Part shown: piece after piece, positions 11,734-23,097 of the stretch
How positions within the stretch are numbered: the first letter of the stretch is position 1
Layout: each line of letters opens with the position of its first letter
The notes under the pieces: model-generated
Told to the model about the DNA's origin: nothing
Seen by the model: only the letters and a program-made list of their open reading frames with translations
Databases searched by the model: none
Program-made: the position numbers and the translations under genes
Assembly (NCBI GenBank): GCA_015179125.1
Contig: WHVA01000099.1
Location: 204,912 to 268,911, forward strand
From: Gautieria morchelliformis
Lineage: Eukaryota > Basidiomycota > Agaricomycetes > Gomphales > Gomphaceae
Direction of reading: 5' to 3'
Length of the DNA: 64,000 bases

Positions 11734-12710
11734 ATGTCAGAGACACATGAAATCCCTATCGAGCTTGACGAGGTGGATGAAGTCGACGTGGAGCTCGCAT
11801 GGGCTGAGCGCAAAGCGGCAGGGTGGATGAGGGAATTTCAGGAAAAGCGGTGACTTGCGCAGGAGCGCAAGGCTGCAGTAGAGAGGAAACGGCAGGAGGA
11901 TGCTGAAAAAGCTGAAGCAGAACGGAACGCACAGGCTGAAGCTGCGCGGATTGCCGAAGAGGCGAAAAATGCCGAAGAGGCATGAAAAGCCGAGGAGGCT
12001 CGGGAGGAAGAGAGGCAGGTTTTGAAGGCGAAAGCTGATGAGGCTCAGAAACCAAAATGGCCAGTTTTCGAACATGAGCGCCAGCGACTGATTCAAATGT
12101 TGCAAGCTGAAACAATTTGACAAGCCGATGTGGATCAGAATATCCACATTCCGTCGCCCGAGCCGTTCACATTGGATTCAGCTACCGCGCAAGCGCGGAT
12201 TCTTGCTATGAAGCACGCAGCTGAGAGGAATGCGGCCAAGGGAGAGCTGAAAGCCTCGGGCTCTCGGAAACAGAAAATGACCAAGGAATCAGACGAGTCT
12301 GATGAAGAGGTGAGTCCTTGGGTCAGGGCGATTCGGTTATTTTTTGACTTATGTTTTTTAGCCTGAACCTTGTGATGCATGCAGGCGTCGCCAGACCCGG
12401 TGCCTACGGGGCAAAAAGACAACGTGTCAGCAGTGTGTGGACCGGAAGGTCCAGTGCAGCTTTGTGGACGGGAAGCAGAAGGGGAAGGATGAGGAGGCGA
12501 CCGAGGGACCGGGGCCAAAGAAGGCCAAGGTGTCGCCGGTCAAACCGTCAGGAACGATTCCAACGGTGGACATCCGTGTGGGCCCATCGGGGGCCGGGAT
12601 TAAGGGCTTAACACCCGACAGGTTTTGGGGAGCGGAGGGCTCCCGGATGGTGAGGGGTCTGTTGACTCAGCAAAGCCACCAAGTTGAATGGAGAACCATT
12701 TGCTTCAGGG
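11734..12710 (+). pseudogene. Coiled-coil plus Zn2Cys6 protein pseudogene
   Basis: The frame starts at ATG 11734 and reads through in phase to 12309 with three TGA codons (11851, 11983, 12118). Each could come from CGA by one C-to-T change. The first ~130 codons are rich in Glu, Lys, Ala and Arg (a coiled coil). A 52-nt intron (GTGAGT 12310 to TTTTAG 12361) joins exactly in frame to exon 2, which carries C-x2-C-x6-C-x7-C-x2-C-x6-C (12371-12466 region), a Gal4-type binuclear zinc cluster, followed by a basic KKAK stretch. The frame then runs on into the minisatellite at 12714, so the natural 3' end is lost. It is likely a fungus-specific DNA-binding protein carried with repeats. Confidence 0.7.
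12310..12361 (+). other. Predicted 52-nt spliceosomal intron
   Basis: GTGAGT donor, TTTTTTAG acceptor. Removing it fuses an acidic stretch to the Zn2Cys6 exon in phase. The length is typical of basidiomycete introns. Confidence 0.7.
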
Positions 12711-12713
12711 CGT

Positions 12714-13135
12714 GTGCTACCACGTTTGCTACAACGTACGCTACCACGTGTGCTACCAGGTACGCTACCACCGCTACCATGTGGGCTACCACGTACACTA
12801 CCACATGCACTACCACGTACACTACCAGGTACAATACCACATATGCTACCACGAACGCTACCATGTATGCTACCACGTGCACTACCAGGTACACTACCAA
12901 GTATGCTACCACGTACACTACCAGGTACACTACCATATATGCTACCACGTACGCTACCATGTACGCTACCACATACACTACCATGTACCCTACCAGGTAC
13001 GCTACCAGGTATGCTGCCATGTATGCTACCATGTACGCTACCATGTACGCTACCACATACACTACCATGTATACTACCAGGTACGCTACGAGGTATGCTA
13101 CCACGTCCTCTACCAGGTACACTACCACATACACT
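12714..13135. repeat. 12-bp minisatellite, variant CTACCACGTRYG
   Basis: About 35 copies of a unit related to the 1384-1791 array, with ACG replacing CTG. Several frames are open on both strands with Tyr/Val/His- or Thr-rich repeats; these are not genes. Confidence 0.9.
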
Positions 13136-13263
13136 AATTCTATAATCTCTCTACGTTGTTCCTTAGATATCTGTTTGAGATTTGATATTATCTCATCTTT
13201 TTCTTCTATCCATTCTGTGATTCTGTCAATCCTTTTAGAGAGCTTGACAATCTAGGCTTCCAT
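13133..13263 (-). pseudogene. Short coiled-coil coding remnant
   Basis: From ATG at 13263 (minus) the frame gives one early stop, then about 40 charged residues with heptad-like spacing (KRIDRITEWIEEKDEII...). It ends in the minisatellite. This is probably a fragment of a transposon or host protein; the family was not recognised. Confidence 0.35.
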
Positions 13264-13692
13264 GGCTACTAGACCCAATTTACAATTTCACAGAATCAAT
13301 TTTCAATACTGACTCATCTAATCTGGTTTTATAATTAAATTGTCAACTAGGTCCTTGTCATTGCTAGCACTGTTGTTTAAATTACATATCATCACAAAGA
13401 CTGTCATTATAATCATGCTTGCTAACTATAAAGTTTGGTTTGATTGATTTATCTCCATCTGTTAGTGTATATGTCATCACTTATTGTGGAAGGTAATCTA
13501 GACCAGTAGTTGAGAATATAATTCCAGTAAAATTATATATTCCCTTTATGTTGTTTATGGTTTTATTTAGAGAGTTGAATAGTGAATGCAATATAAAATC
13601 GAAATATATAAAGTCGTCATCTTATCAACGAACTCAACTATACAACACTCCTTTTTCCGACTCATAGTTGTAGCTGAGAACTTGCCTTTATA

Positions 13693-15010
13693 ATGAATGA
13701 GTCACTCCTTGAAGGATATCAAATGTTGATGAATGAACATTGGGGGTTTCTTGATGAAAAATGGCCTTTGTTGAAGCCAACTAAATTTCATAGATCAGGA
13801 CTAAAACCTGTTTCTGAAATAGATCTCGTCAAGAAAAGAGTATTAGAGAAGCTTGGACCAATATCAGTGTTTTTCTTCCTAGTAGTGTTGTTTCCATTCA
13901 AGCACCATCCAGGTCCATATCGAAATGTAGAGAAGGGACTATTAATACTCTATCATCTGCTTGAAGGTTGTACATTTGATGATATGAACAGATTATACCT
14001 GGGAGTACTTTTCATGCGATCCATCAGAGTTTTTTTGGACATGAAAAGGACCTTAATAATGACTTAAATGACAAAATCCTTGATTTGTTGGCTCATATGT
14101 TTTCCAACATAAGGATTAGAATATTATCTGCAAAGCATAATAATAAGGAAGAACTATTCAACACAATAACTTTATTCCTTGATGGTCATGACACAAGAGG
14201 AACAGAAATAGGAAGATCATCTAAAGTACAATGGTCACATAAACACAGAAATTCTGGAATGAGAACTCAAGTAAGTATGGATTTTCATGAAATGGCTTTG
14301 TTTGTTTCTGATTCATTGCCATGTAGCCACTCTGATGGAGCAATGTTCACAGAAATGAACTTAAGAGATAAGATGGATAAGGCATATCGTATGGCTCTTG
14401 ATGGAGGCTATACACTATTTGTGAAACAAGTAGTAAAGCAAGGTAGATTTAAAGAAATGAATTTCTGCCATCCAATTCGGAAGCAGGAGAATGCTGAACT
14501 ATCAGATATGGATAAGCGCTACAATGAAAGATTTGGTAGTTTCAGATCAAAGATAGAAAGGTTATTTGGAGAGTTAGGAATGTCATTTAAGAAGTTAAAT
14601 AATCAGAAGCCTTTCCAAACATCAAATCCTAAGATATTCTCTTTGCAGTTTAGATTAGCATGCTTGCTGCTTAATATCAAACAGTTTGTTAAATTAGGAG
14701 AGCTCCAAGCACAACCTAATCAAATATCATGGATGGAGAGACATTTTGACTATCCATCAACTGATACCCTCGACTTTGAGTCACTGAGAATCTCAACTCT
14801 AAAGGATATTACAGAGGATGCAAAGAAATGTCTAAGTATCAAGCACAATTATTAGCAGGTACAGATACAAATGAAGTGAACAAAATAGTAGATCATAGGA
14901 CAAAAGGAAAGAGAAAAGAATAATTAGTTCAATGGAAAGACTATGAAGATCACACTTGGGTAAGGGAGGAAGATTTTGATACAAGGCAGTGTATGTGGAC
15001 TACATTAGAT
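13693..15010 (+). pseudogene. DDE_Tnp_4-type transposase with C-terminal chromodomain
   Basis: Frame 13693-14067 is the N-terminal part (KHHPGPYRNVEKGLLILYHL resembles a helix-turn-helix region). A frameshift near 14010 leads into 14085-14855, with the catalytic pattern LDGHDT (first D), SHSDGAMF (second D), ALDGGY, and SFRSKIERLFGELG (Glu). This matches the DDE superfamily endonuclease (DDE_Tnp_4, Harbinger-like). A second frameshift leads at ~14857 into EVNKIVDHRTKGKRKE, a TAA, then LVQWKDYEDHTWVREEDF, the hallmark of a chromodomain (14872-14985). Chromodomains on transposases can direct insertion to histone-marked chromatin. It is inactive as read. Terminal inverted repeats were not found. 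Confidence 0.8.
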
Positions 15011-15281
15011 GTCAAAAGAAAAAGGGTAGACACTACTAGGAGGATGTTCACATTGACAACACTGTATATTCTTCTAGGATATATTAGATATCTTTTAAAA
15101 CATCAACCCTAACCAAATTCATAATCCATCATTTTGAGCAACTTGTATATTGTGGACATCCTAAATTTTTTTGAATGTTCTGATATTTTAAAAAATATGG
15201 TTGTATGTGCTAAAGCATGGTGTATTGATATAACAGAGCAATTTCAGAGAGGATGTGGATGACTATATATTAAAAGTATAC

Positions 15282-15408
15282 ATGAAACATGTTAGATGTA
15301 CAATCACAGAATATAGAAGCAAGTATGGACCATATGAGTACATGTTAGAAGTATATATGAAACATGTTAGATGTACAATCACAGAATATAGAAGCAAGTA
15401 TGGACAAT
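15282..15408. repeat. 75-bp tandem duplication
   Basis: The segment ATGAAACATGTTAGATGTAC...AAGTATGGAC occurs at ~15282 and again 75 bp later (~15357), almost unchanged. It lies in AT-rich DNA just 5' of the copia LTR. Confidence 0.8.
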
Positions 15409-15450
15409 ACCTGTACTATAATATTATATATGGTTGAGAGATCTGATTAG

Positions 15451-16190
15451 TGTTGAAAGTATTAAAGAAAACAATATTAACATATTAACTACAAACACAA
15501 CCCCATATCATGACCAATACTCCGATCACCCCTCTCTTGGGATATATGCACCACGGCACTAGTACCCGAAACCGCCGGATCATCATATGCCCACCCAAAT
15601 TGACCCAATCACACCCCCCGACTCCCCCGATGCCACAGGGACAGGTATCACGTGTTACCACGATTTACAACACCCAAAACGCTATCCAAGAACACCGAGC
15701 CCATCCCGAATCACGAGCTTTCCATCAGTCACGTGACCCAATCAAGGGACGCGACACGTCGAGCCGACCCTGCCCATACCCAGACTATGCCCCCTATCCT
15801 TCACTAAACTCCCGTTCCCGCATCCTACTTTACACTCCATCTCCAAGCCCAACCTATTCAACACACGTCGTCACTCCTATCGATACATGTGTGCCGCTCG
15901 CCCCATTCCATCATCCCTTTAGTATCACATCACCGATCCCTTGACCGCCAAGTGCCACCAGTAACTAATAAATACGTAGTCCCATGTACAACGAAATAGT
16001 AGTGAAATAACACCTCGTTTCCCCTCTCATTCCGTAGTAGAATTTCTAGTCGACACTAAAATCGTAAGACACACATACTTACTGTGCGCGCAGATATTCC
16101 TGTCTACTCTAAAATCTCACTCGATTTATCTCACAACCAGGAGATTAAATCAATTATTCTCAATATCATTCCCAGTATAAAAACCACAGA
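15451..16190 (+). mobile_element. 5' LTR of Ty1/copia element
   Basis: It starts TGTTGAAAGTATTAAAG at 15451. The first 254 bp match the 3' LTR at 20720-20973 with four differences, all TG versus CG. The right end is approximate, because the 3' copy is truncated and no clear primer-binding site was recognised before the gag ATG at 16216. Confidence 0.8.
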
Positions 16191-16215
16191 TTAAGAGTCT
16201 CAGACTCTACTCACG

Positions 16216-16809
16216 ATGGCACAGGCACCTACGACCACCCAATCACCACCAAAACACGACATACACAAATTCCGAGACATAAAACCAAAACTCAACAAGA
16301 ACAACTGGATTTCATGGCAGAGGGAACTACTGGAATGGCGAGGGACAGAGGGATATACAAAACCATCATCGGTATGGACATTTACCCTCCCAACACTGAC
16401 CCACGCATCACAGTTATCGCCGGAATCACATGATCGGCAACAGCCCACTCACACAACTACAAGACGAATGGGACGACAGGAACAATGTTGCGTATAGTCA
16501 AATCCTTCTATGTATATCACCAGAATTACAGACGGCCATCGACGAAACGGAATTATGTGCCAGGCATGGAACATACTGATTAGGAAATTCGAATCAACCG
16601 ATCCAAGCAAAATCAGTATTATTAGGACAAGGTATGAGAACTATCACATGACAGAGGGACAATCGGTCTCGGAATATATTACTACCATGAAAGAATATAG
16701 GAATCAATTGGCAAAAATGGGTGACCCCATTGCCGACTCCACACACTGTGCCACTCTACTCAGGAACGTACCTGAATCATGGAGACCCATCGCACAAACC
16801 ATACTATGA
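16216..16809 (+). pseudogene. Copia Gag (UBN2/retrotran_gag_2 type), frameshifted
   Basis: ATG 16216 opens a Gag start with NKNNWISWQRELLE. The frame shifts near 16335, reads about 50 residues of matching Gag (GIYKTIIGMDIYPPNTDPRI) and shifts again to 16510-16809. That part carries the W..L...FES.D.S....IR.RYENYHM pattern and ends ATLLRNVPESWRPIAQTIL. Gag forms the virus-like particle. The breaks are all 1-2 nt indels plus one TGA. Confidence 0.75.
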
Positions 16810-18524
16810 TCACTAGAGACCCAGATGAAATCGAAGAGAAATTGGAAGTGCACGAAGCTGACCTAGGAGCCGTCGAGGTATCAACACAAGCGGCCACGGC
16901 ATTTGTGGCACAGACTCGACAAGCCAGACGTTTCAACAACTCACCAACTCGACCGACATTCAACAGCTACAACACACATCAGAATCGACCCCCGACCCAA
17001 CAATCAGGAGGACACAACTTCTCCTGCAACAACTGCGGCAAACCAAACCATTCAGCATCAAGGTGTCACGCACCAGGAGGAGGGCTAGCGACACACGAAC
17101 CATGGAGGAAATACAACAACGCACACGGAGGGAACATGATGGGAGGAGGGAACTCACAGGGAGGGGGATACAACGGACCCAACAGATTCGAAAATAACAG
17201 ACCGACACCACCTCAGCAACACCAACCGAACACCAACAACGATTCAGCACAATTCGCCAACATACCGAAGAAAGACATCATCATGATGGCACACGAGGAG
17301 ACGAAAACAAACCCCGAGGCCAGTGATATAATCCTATCGACAGATTCCATGGCACTATCAGCCATAAAGGACAATGTACACATCTGGCTAGTCGATTCCG
17401 GAACCACCAGTCACCTATGCGGCAACATCAATTTATTCGACGAAATGCATCCCACACCACCGATTTCCATCGAAACAGCCAGCGGAGACTCCTTCAGAGC
17501 CGATCAGAGGGGAACCATTAGAATAACACTACAAAGCGACGCTCACCTACACCTACCACCTCTAGCCCTCACACTGATCGACGTCATATACATCCCAAGA
17601 CTCAACGCCAACTTACTCTCCGTAGCCAAAATGACCAATGCGAACGTAGACGTCATGTTCAGCAAGGACGACATGTCCCTACTGATGGGAGACGAAATCT
17701 TAGCCCAAGGAACGAGAATCGAGAACTTATACGCATACATGGCTCAACCGTCAAAGGAACCTGAACCAGAGAAGGCTCTCTACTCTGATAAACCGAATCA
17801 ATTGACACTATGGCATCACAGACTAGCACATACTGCCACATCAACAATTCAGAAGATGTGGAAACAGCAGACAGGCGTCGGTTTACCAAAGATCAGTAGT
17901 GAGGAGGAGTTAAACATATGCACCAACTGCCCTTTCGGAAAACAGACGCGTTCACCAATCAAAAACATCGAGGACACACCTGAGAAGATCGGAGACATCA
18001 TATCATCAGACCTATGCGGACCATTCGAAACATCAGTTGGGGGATACAAATATTTCATCACATGGATCGATCATGCCACTCGATACACACACATCAACTT
18101 TCTGAAGAACAAGGAATGCACAACCGTCACGAAATCATTCAAAGAATATATCGCATGGTTAAGGACACAAAGGAAAGCTGAAGTGAGGAGGATAAGGACG
18201 GACAACGGGGGAGAATACACCGGGAAGGAATTCGAAAGTACATGCAGTGAGCTTGCAATTGTTCACAAACCACAACCCCTCACACACCAGAACACAATGG
18301 TATCGCCGAGAGATACAACAGAACTCTACAAGAAGGAGCCCTCACCCTACAGAACGACGCAGAACTCAGCAAACGATTCTGGGTATCCAGCATACACACC
18401 GTCAACTTCGTCAAGAACCGCATACTACACACAAAAATTAACAAGTCACCTTACGAGGCCTTCTGGAAAACCAGACCCAGACTCGATTGGCTGCGAACAT
18501 ACAGATCCAGGTGTTGGGCACTAG
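16779..18524 (+). pseudogene. Copia zinc knuckle, protease and integrase
   Basis: A 581-codon frame. In order: zinc knuckle CNNCGKPNHSASRCH (C-x2-C-x4-H-x4-C), retropepsin active site LVDSGTTSHLC, GAG-pre-integrase LTLWHHRLAH with the Cys pair ICTNCPFGKQ, and the integrase core from SDLCGPF through FITWIDHATRYTH to RTDNGGEYTGKEFE (D, D, and an expected E further on). A frameshift near 18275 puts the remaining integrase (HNGIAERYNRT type) in another frame. Integrase inserts the cDNA. Confidence 0.85.
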
Positions 18525-19083
18525 TCCCAAAAGCCACAAGGAAGAAGGGAGACTACAAAGCGATCGAAGGAATTTTTTGGGATACTTTGACAACTCAAAA
18601 TCTTACAAGGTGCGGATACCACGAACTCAGACGCTGATGAAGTCTAGAGATGCAGTATTCGACGAACTAAAACACGTCGAACATACAACTCTACACGTGG
18701 AAGAGGAGGATGACGACCCCTACCTATGGGTACTCGACGGAAAGCTACCATCATTTTCCCCACCGTCACAATCCAGAAATGATCCAGCTGGAGATGACGA
18801 CGACAACAACATCCCACCACTCATCGATCTAAGTCTGGAAGAAGAGGAGGAGATTGAAGCGGAAGAGGTCGAGGGAATCGTGACGAAACAACGAGAGGAG
18901 GAGGAAAGAACAGAAACAGAAAACAACGAAAGGGAAGAATTAACAGAACAGTCAGAAGGGGGCACAGGAAGAGAAGGAAGCGAGGAAACAGCACCGAAGG
19001 ACTTCTTGAAGGGACCATGGATGAATCCAACAAACACTGATTACGGGAAGGGAAAAGACACACAGCATTACTTACAGAGGTAG
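18487..19083 (+). pseudogene. Copia integrase C-terminus and acidic linker
   Basis: It continues integrase after the 18275 frameshift (LGYFDNSKSYKVRIPRTQTLMKSRDAVFDE is the usual junction to the RT region). A strongly acidic Glu-rich linker of about 120 residues follows (18770-18990). Another frameshift before 19089 leads into reverse transcriptase. Confidence 0.8.
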
Positions 19084-19088
19084 CAGCG

Positions 19089-20610
19089 ATGGCACGAGGA
19101 AGAACGACACTTGAAGAAACGGAGACAGCATTCGTAGTATTAGCAGAGGACGAACCGGCGAGTTACAGAGAGGCGATGAAATCGAGGGACGCAGAGAAAT
19201 GGAGGAAGGCATGTCAGGACGAATACGATCTACTAACGGGATACAAGACATGGGAACTAACCAAGAGACCAGAGGAAACAAACGTTGTAGGGAGCAGATG
19301 GACATTCAGAGTGAAGAGGGATAATCTAGGAGAAGTGGATAAGTTCAAGGTGAGATTCATTGCACAGGGATACTCACAAGTCCCAGGAGTCGATTTCCAA
19401 GAAACATATTCCCCCACCATTCACTCACCTCAATTCGACTTATCCTCGCCCTCGCAACCAAATACAACCTAGAATTACGACACATCGACGTGAAGGGAGC
19501 TTACTTGAACGGAAAGCTCGACAATACCGTATACATGCGACAACCGGAGGGATTTATCAAACAGGGAGAAGAGAATTTGGTCTGCAAACTGAATAAAGGA
19601 ATATATGGACTCAAACAATCGGGGAGAGTATGGCACGGGACACTGAAAGAACAGATGGAGAAAATGGGATTCAAAGCAGGAGAGGCGGATAGAACAATAT
19701 TCCTCAGATTTGGGGAAGGAGACAACATCCAGATCGCAGGATGGTATGTGGACGATGGACTCCTTGCATCGAATTCGTTGACTGCAATGGAGAGGATGAT
19801 CAGAGACATCAGGGGGAGCTTTGACATACAGGATTTGGGAGACCCGACACGATTACTCGGTATCCAGATCGTTAGGAATCGAGAACACGGCACCATACAC
19901 ATCTCCCAACCAGCATTCATTAACACCATCGCCAAACGATTCGAAATAACATCCGGACGTACGATAAATTCCCCAATGGACCCAAACACCGAACTACGAG
20001 TCTCCACCTCCACATCCGAAATCATCGACTACGCTTACGCATCGATAATCGGAAGCTTGAACTACTGTGCAGTGGCAACCCGACCAGACATAGCCTACGC
20101 AGTCAATAGATGCGCACAATTTTCATCCAAGCCTAACATCACTCACTGGGAAGCAGCCAAGAGAATTCTAGATACCTATTGAACACCAAAGAGTACGGTA
20201 TAACATACCTCAGAGAAGGAGACGGGGCCATGGGATTCGCACACAACTTGGCAGGATATACCGACGCAGATTTCGCAGGGGATAAAGATGACAGGAGATC
20301 GACTACCGGATGGTTATTCACATACAACGGGGCACCTATATGTTGGGCATCAAAGAAACAAATCAGTGTCAGCCGATCGACAATGGAATCAGAGGTAGTG
20401 GCAGGATCGTTCGCTTCAGCAGAAGGGATATGGCTCATCAGGTTAGGGAGGGACTTCAGACACGAATTTACCCCCATCCCTATCTTCACCGACAACCAAT
20501 CCGCCATCGCGTTCTCGAACGACAGCATCAACAACAGCAGGACGAAACACATCGATATCCATTACCATTACACCAAAGAACAAATCACGGCTGGAAATAT
20601 CAATCTTTGA
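19089..20610 (+). pseudogene. Copia reverse transcriptase and RNase H
   Basis: 19089-19440 carries the RT entry region (SYREAMKSRDAEKWRKACQ, VVGSRWTFRVKRD). A frameshift near 19435 leads to 19460-20182 with IDVKGAYLNGKLD, the catalytic YVDDGLLA and LGIQIVRN. A third frameshift near 20165 leads to the RNase H part (GYTDADFAGDKDDRRSTTGW, then MESEVVAGSFASAEGIWL, DNQSAIAFS). All catalytic motifs are present, but the polyprotein is split by single-base shifts. Confidence 0.85.
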
Positions 20611-20707
20611 TATATCAAATCGCTTGAGAATCCAGCTGACGTCCTCACCAAGCCGCTGCCAGCTCGCAAGCATCTCCACATCCTCGGGATCCTCGGAATG
20701 CGTCGAG

Positions 20708-20719
20708 CTTGAGGGGGAG
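20708..20719 (+). promoter_or_regulatory. Copia polypurine tract
   Basis: CTTGAGGGGGAG immediately before the 3' LTR; this is the plus-strand DNA primer site. Confidence 0.8.
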
Positions 20720-20973
20720 TGTTGAAAGTATTAAAGAAAACAATATTAACATATTAACTACAAACACAACCCCATATCACGACCAATACTCCGATCACCC
20801 CTCTCTCGGGATATATGCACCACGGCACTAGTACCTGAAACCGCCGGATCATCATATGCCCACCCAAATTGACCCAATCACACCCCCCGACTCCCCCGAC
20901 GCCACAGGGACAGGTATCACGTGTTACCACGATTTACAACACCCAAAACGCTATCCAAGAACACCGAGCCCAT
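20720..20973 (+). mobile_element. Truncated 3' LTR of the copia element
   Basis: It begins TGTTGAAAGTATTAAAG and follows the 5' LTR for 254 bp. It stops abruptly at ~20973 (CGAGCCCATC), where unrelated sequence begins. The break replaces about two thirds of the LTR. Confidence 0.85.
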
Positions 20974-21131
20974 CTCCGGTGAACAATCAGAATCAGTATT
21001 GGTACAGGAAGTGTAGCAATAGAGATTTAACTGAACACATGTAGTTCTTAGATTGTGCAATACTTTGTGAGGTCAAAGAAAGTTATTAGGTGTCCAAGAG
21101 TCCAGATACTTTAAGGGGGAAAGCTACCTAG
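20974..21131 (+). other. 3' internal tail of a second retroelement (tentative)
   Basis: A short frame (NQNQYWYRKCSNRDLTEHM) ends near 21044. A purine tract TTAAGGGGGAAAG follows at 21111, as expected just inside a 3' LTR. The element type is unknown. Confidence 0.35.
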
Positions 21132-22279
21132 TGTCTTAGGACCGCGGGTCGAGTGAATTAAAGACAACAATAATCCCCAAGACGTGAAAAGATAGTTCTG
21201 CGCTTGAACTCTTCCTCAGTTCAAGTATGTCACTATTCTTGTGGCTTTTCTGGTTTTCCAACTTAACAAACGTAGGATATTAACTCACTTACCCTGAGTT
21301 AGGTTAATATCTGCAGTGCGTTGATTGATCAAGAAAGATCAATTACTCAAAAGGCTATTAACCCACTTAACTCAGAGTTAAGTTAATAATCTATTGCGTG
21401 AATTGAATAACTAATAACCAAGTCTATTAGATCACTGCTCAGAGTGGTGTCTAATGGTACATGATTACTAATCAGTTACTCTTAGTAATGTTGCTGTTCG
21501 CAGCGCGATTATTCAGAGCCTGCTGCAATTAAAATAGAGCACTCTTGTACTTCTCAGAGCCAATCAGAGTTGCTGCAATCTTAGACTGTAGCCAAGTCAG
21601 TGAGCCAGTACTTCGGTACAAGGCTGTGTTGAAGTCACACTTCAGTTACTCAAGGTATGAGTGGTTTGGGTGAAAGATGATTGATTGCCTCACTGCTAAA
21701 CTGCAGGCTATTTATACTGCATCTATCTAGCTTATGTAACTACTGCTAGGAACCTTGTAGAGGCTTCTACTACTGTGAAGAACCTTGTGGAAGCTTAGAG
21801 AAGCTTCAGGAAAGGCTTGGAAACTATTGGAAGGCTGTGGAAGGTTCTATTGCTATATTGGGTTAAAGTCACAGCTCTGTGACAGTAAAGCTAAGAATAT
21901 GTAAGAAACTCCCACGCTCATGTGATTATCATGTGATGAAGGAAAGTCATGTGACTTCAAGCTGGATTGATGTCATGTGATTGTCAGGTGACCATAGATA
22001 ATCAAGTGACTTTGAGGTCAGGTGATTGTCAGGTGACTGTAGATAATCAGGTGACTGTGCATGATCAGCTGACTTTGAGCTGTTTTTGAGGTCATGTGAT
22101 TAGTCATGTGACCGTGGGTGATTCTCATCTAAACTATCCAGAGATTGTTGTATCTTGTGGACCCAATGTGAGTGTAGCATAGAAATATTAATACAACCTT
22201 CCTTGAGGACATTTGAAACTAATTAACTACCTAGTAAATGTTCATAAATAGGTAGCTACTTTGTGGACGATCCCTAACA
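21132..22279 (+). mobile_element. Putative LTR with internal GTGATT/GTGACT repeats
   Basis: The block begins TGTCTTAGG after a purine tract and ends CCCTAACA, giving imperfect inverted TG/CA ends about 1148 bp apart. Inside, 21920-22125 holds a degenerate array of TCATGTGATTGTCAGGTGAC-like units. No protein coding. No target-site duplication is visible, so the call is tentative. Confidence 0.4.
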
Positions 22280-22620
22280 CCCCCCATCCCACCTTGCCTT
22301 TGCTCCCATTCCATGAATACAACGGTGACGGGTTGTCCGGTTGCCTCCATGGACACCGGTACCATTGCAATAATGACGGAAAGAGCTCTTGCGACCTCCG
22401 ATCCGGACACTTTCCCACAGGCTGCAGGGCTCAATTGAAGCGTTCAGACCACGTCTTTGCGAGTTTTATATACATTGAACAGGAAATGATATGTCGTTGC
22501 TTTAGAATGGTTGTACTGGTATTTGATCTCATGGGTTGTACAACACCCATATGTCATGTACTGTACTTGTGTCAATTTTTTTCCTTTGATTGTCTGTGAT
22601 GCATCCGAAATATTTGTTCA
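22280..22620. other. No gene recognised
   Basis: Short frames only on both strands; no domain or repeat seen. Confidence 0.4.
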
Positions 22621-23097
22621 ATTCAAGCCCCCATGTTCGTTGCCAGCCACGTGCCTCATTGTGAAAGACATGACGGACATTGAGATGGGGTGAACCTTGC
22701 ATACAACTTGGTTCCTCGCGCATTTCCCGTTGCTAGTCTTAGACTTTGGCCACCTATGCAAGCTCCCCTTCTCGCAGGACAGGCCTTGGGGGGCCCCGCG
22801 AGCACGCACCTTCAAAGCGGCACGAGCCTTGTCCGCCACAGATTCACGGTATGGGGTAATGATAGCGGGAGCTGGAAGCGAGGATTAGATGGTGTTTTGC
22901 AGGCAGACCATACGTGGGGGACGACAATGGAATCTGCGTGGATCACATTCGGAGTTAGCGGCGGAGATACTTAGCGCCTGCGGTCGATCTTCTTCGCTGC
23001 TATATTTAGACTCACATGGCTGTGTCGGCGCGACAGCTTCTGCCGGGGGGTGATCGACCACGTCGATTGTCGATCGTTGGAAGACGAAAAACGCCAT
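22621..23097 (-). CDS. Hypothetical two-exon protein
   Basis: On the minus strand, ATG 23097 opens about 60 codons (MAFFVFQRSTIDVVDHPPAE...). A 42-nt stretch starting GTATGG, with CTAAT near its end and closing CTTCCAG, could be an intron. Removing it continues in frame through ITPYRESVADKARAALK and a basic Cys-containing tail to a stop near 22621. No family was recognised and the intron is shorter than usual. It could equally be a decayed fragment. Confidence 0.3.

Noticed and set aside
11734-12147. Minus-strand frames opposite the coiled-coil gene
   Set aside because: The plus strand has a start, an in-frame intron and a zinc cluster. The minus frames are shadows of the Glu/Lys/Ala-rich coding.
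12667-13255. Repeat-rich frames of ~150 codons on both strands
   Set aside because: The same 12-bp minisatellite effect. Only the zinc-cluster exon upstream is coding-like.
18720-19063. Minus-strand Ser/Pro/Leu-rich frames opposite the copia linker
   Set aside because: They are the reverse complement of the Glu-rich acidic linker of the copia polyprotein.
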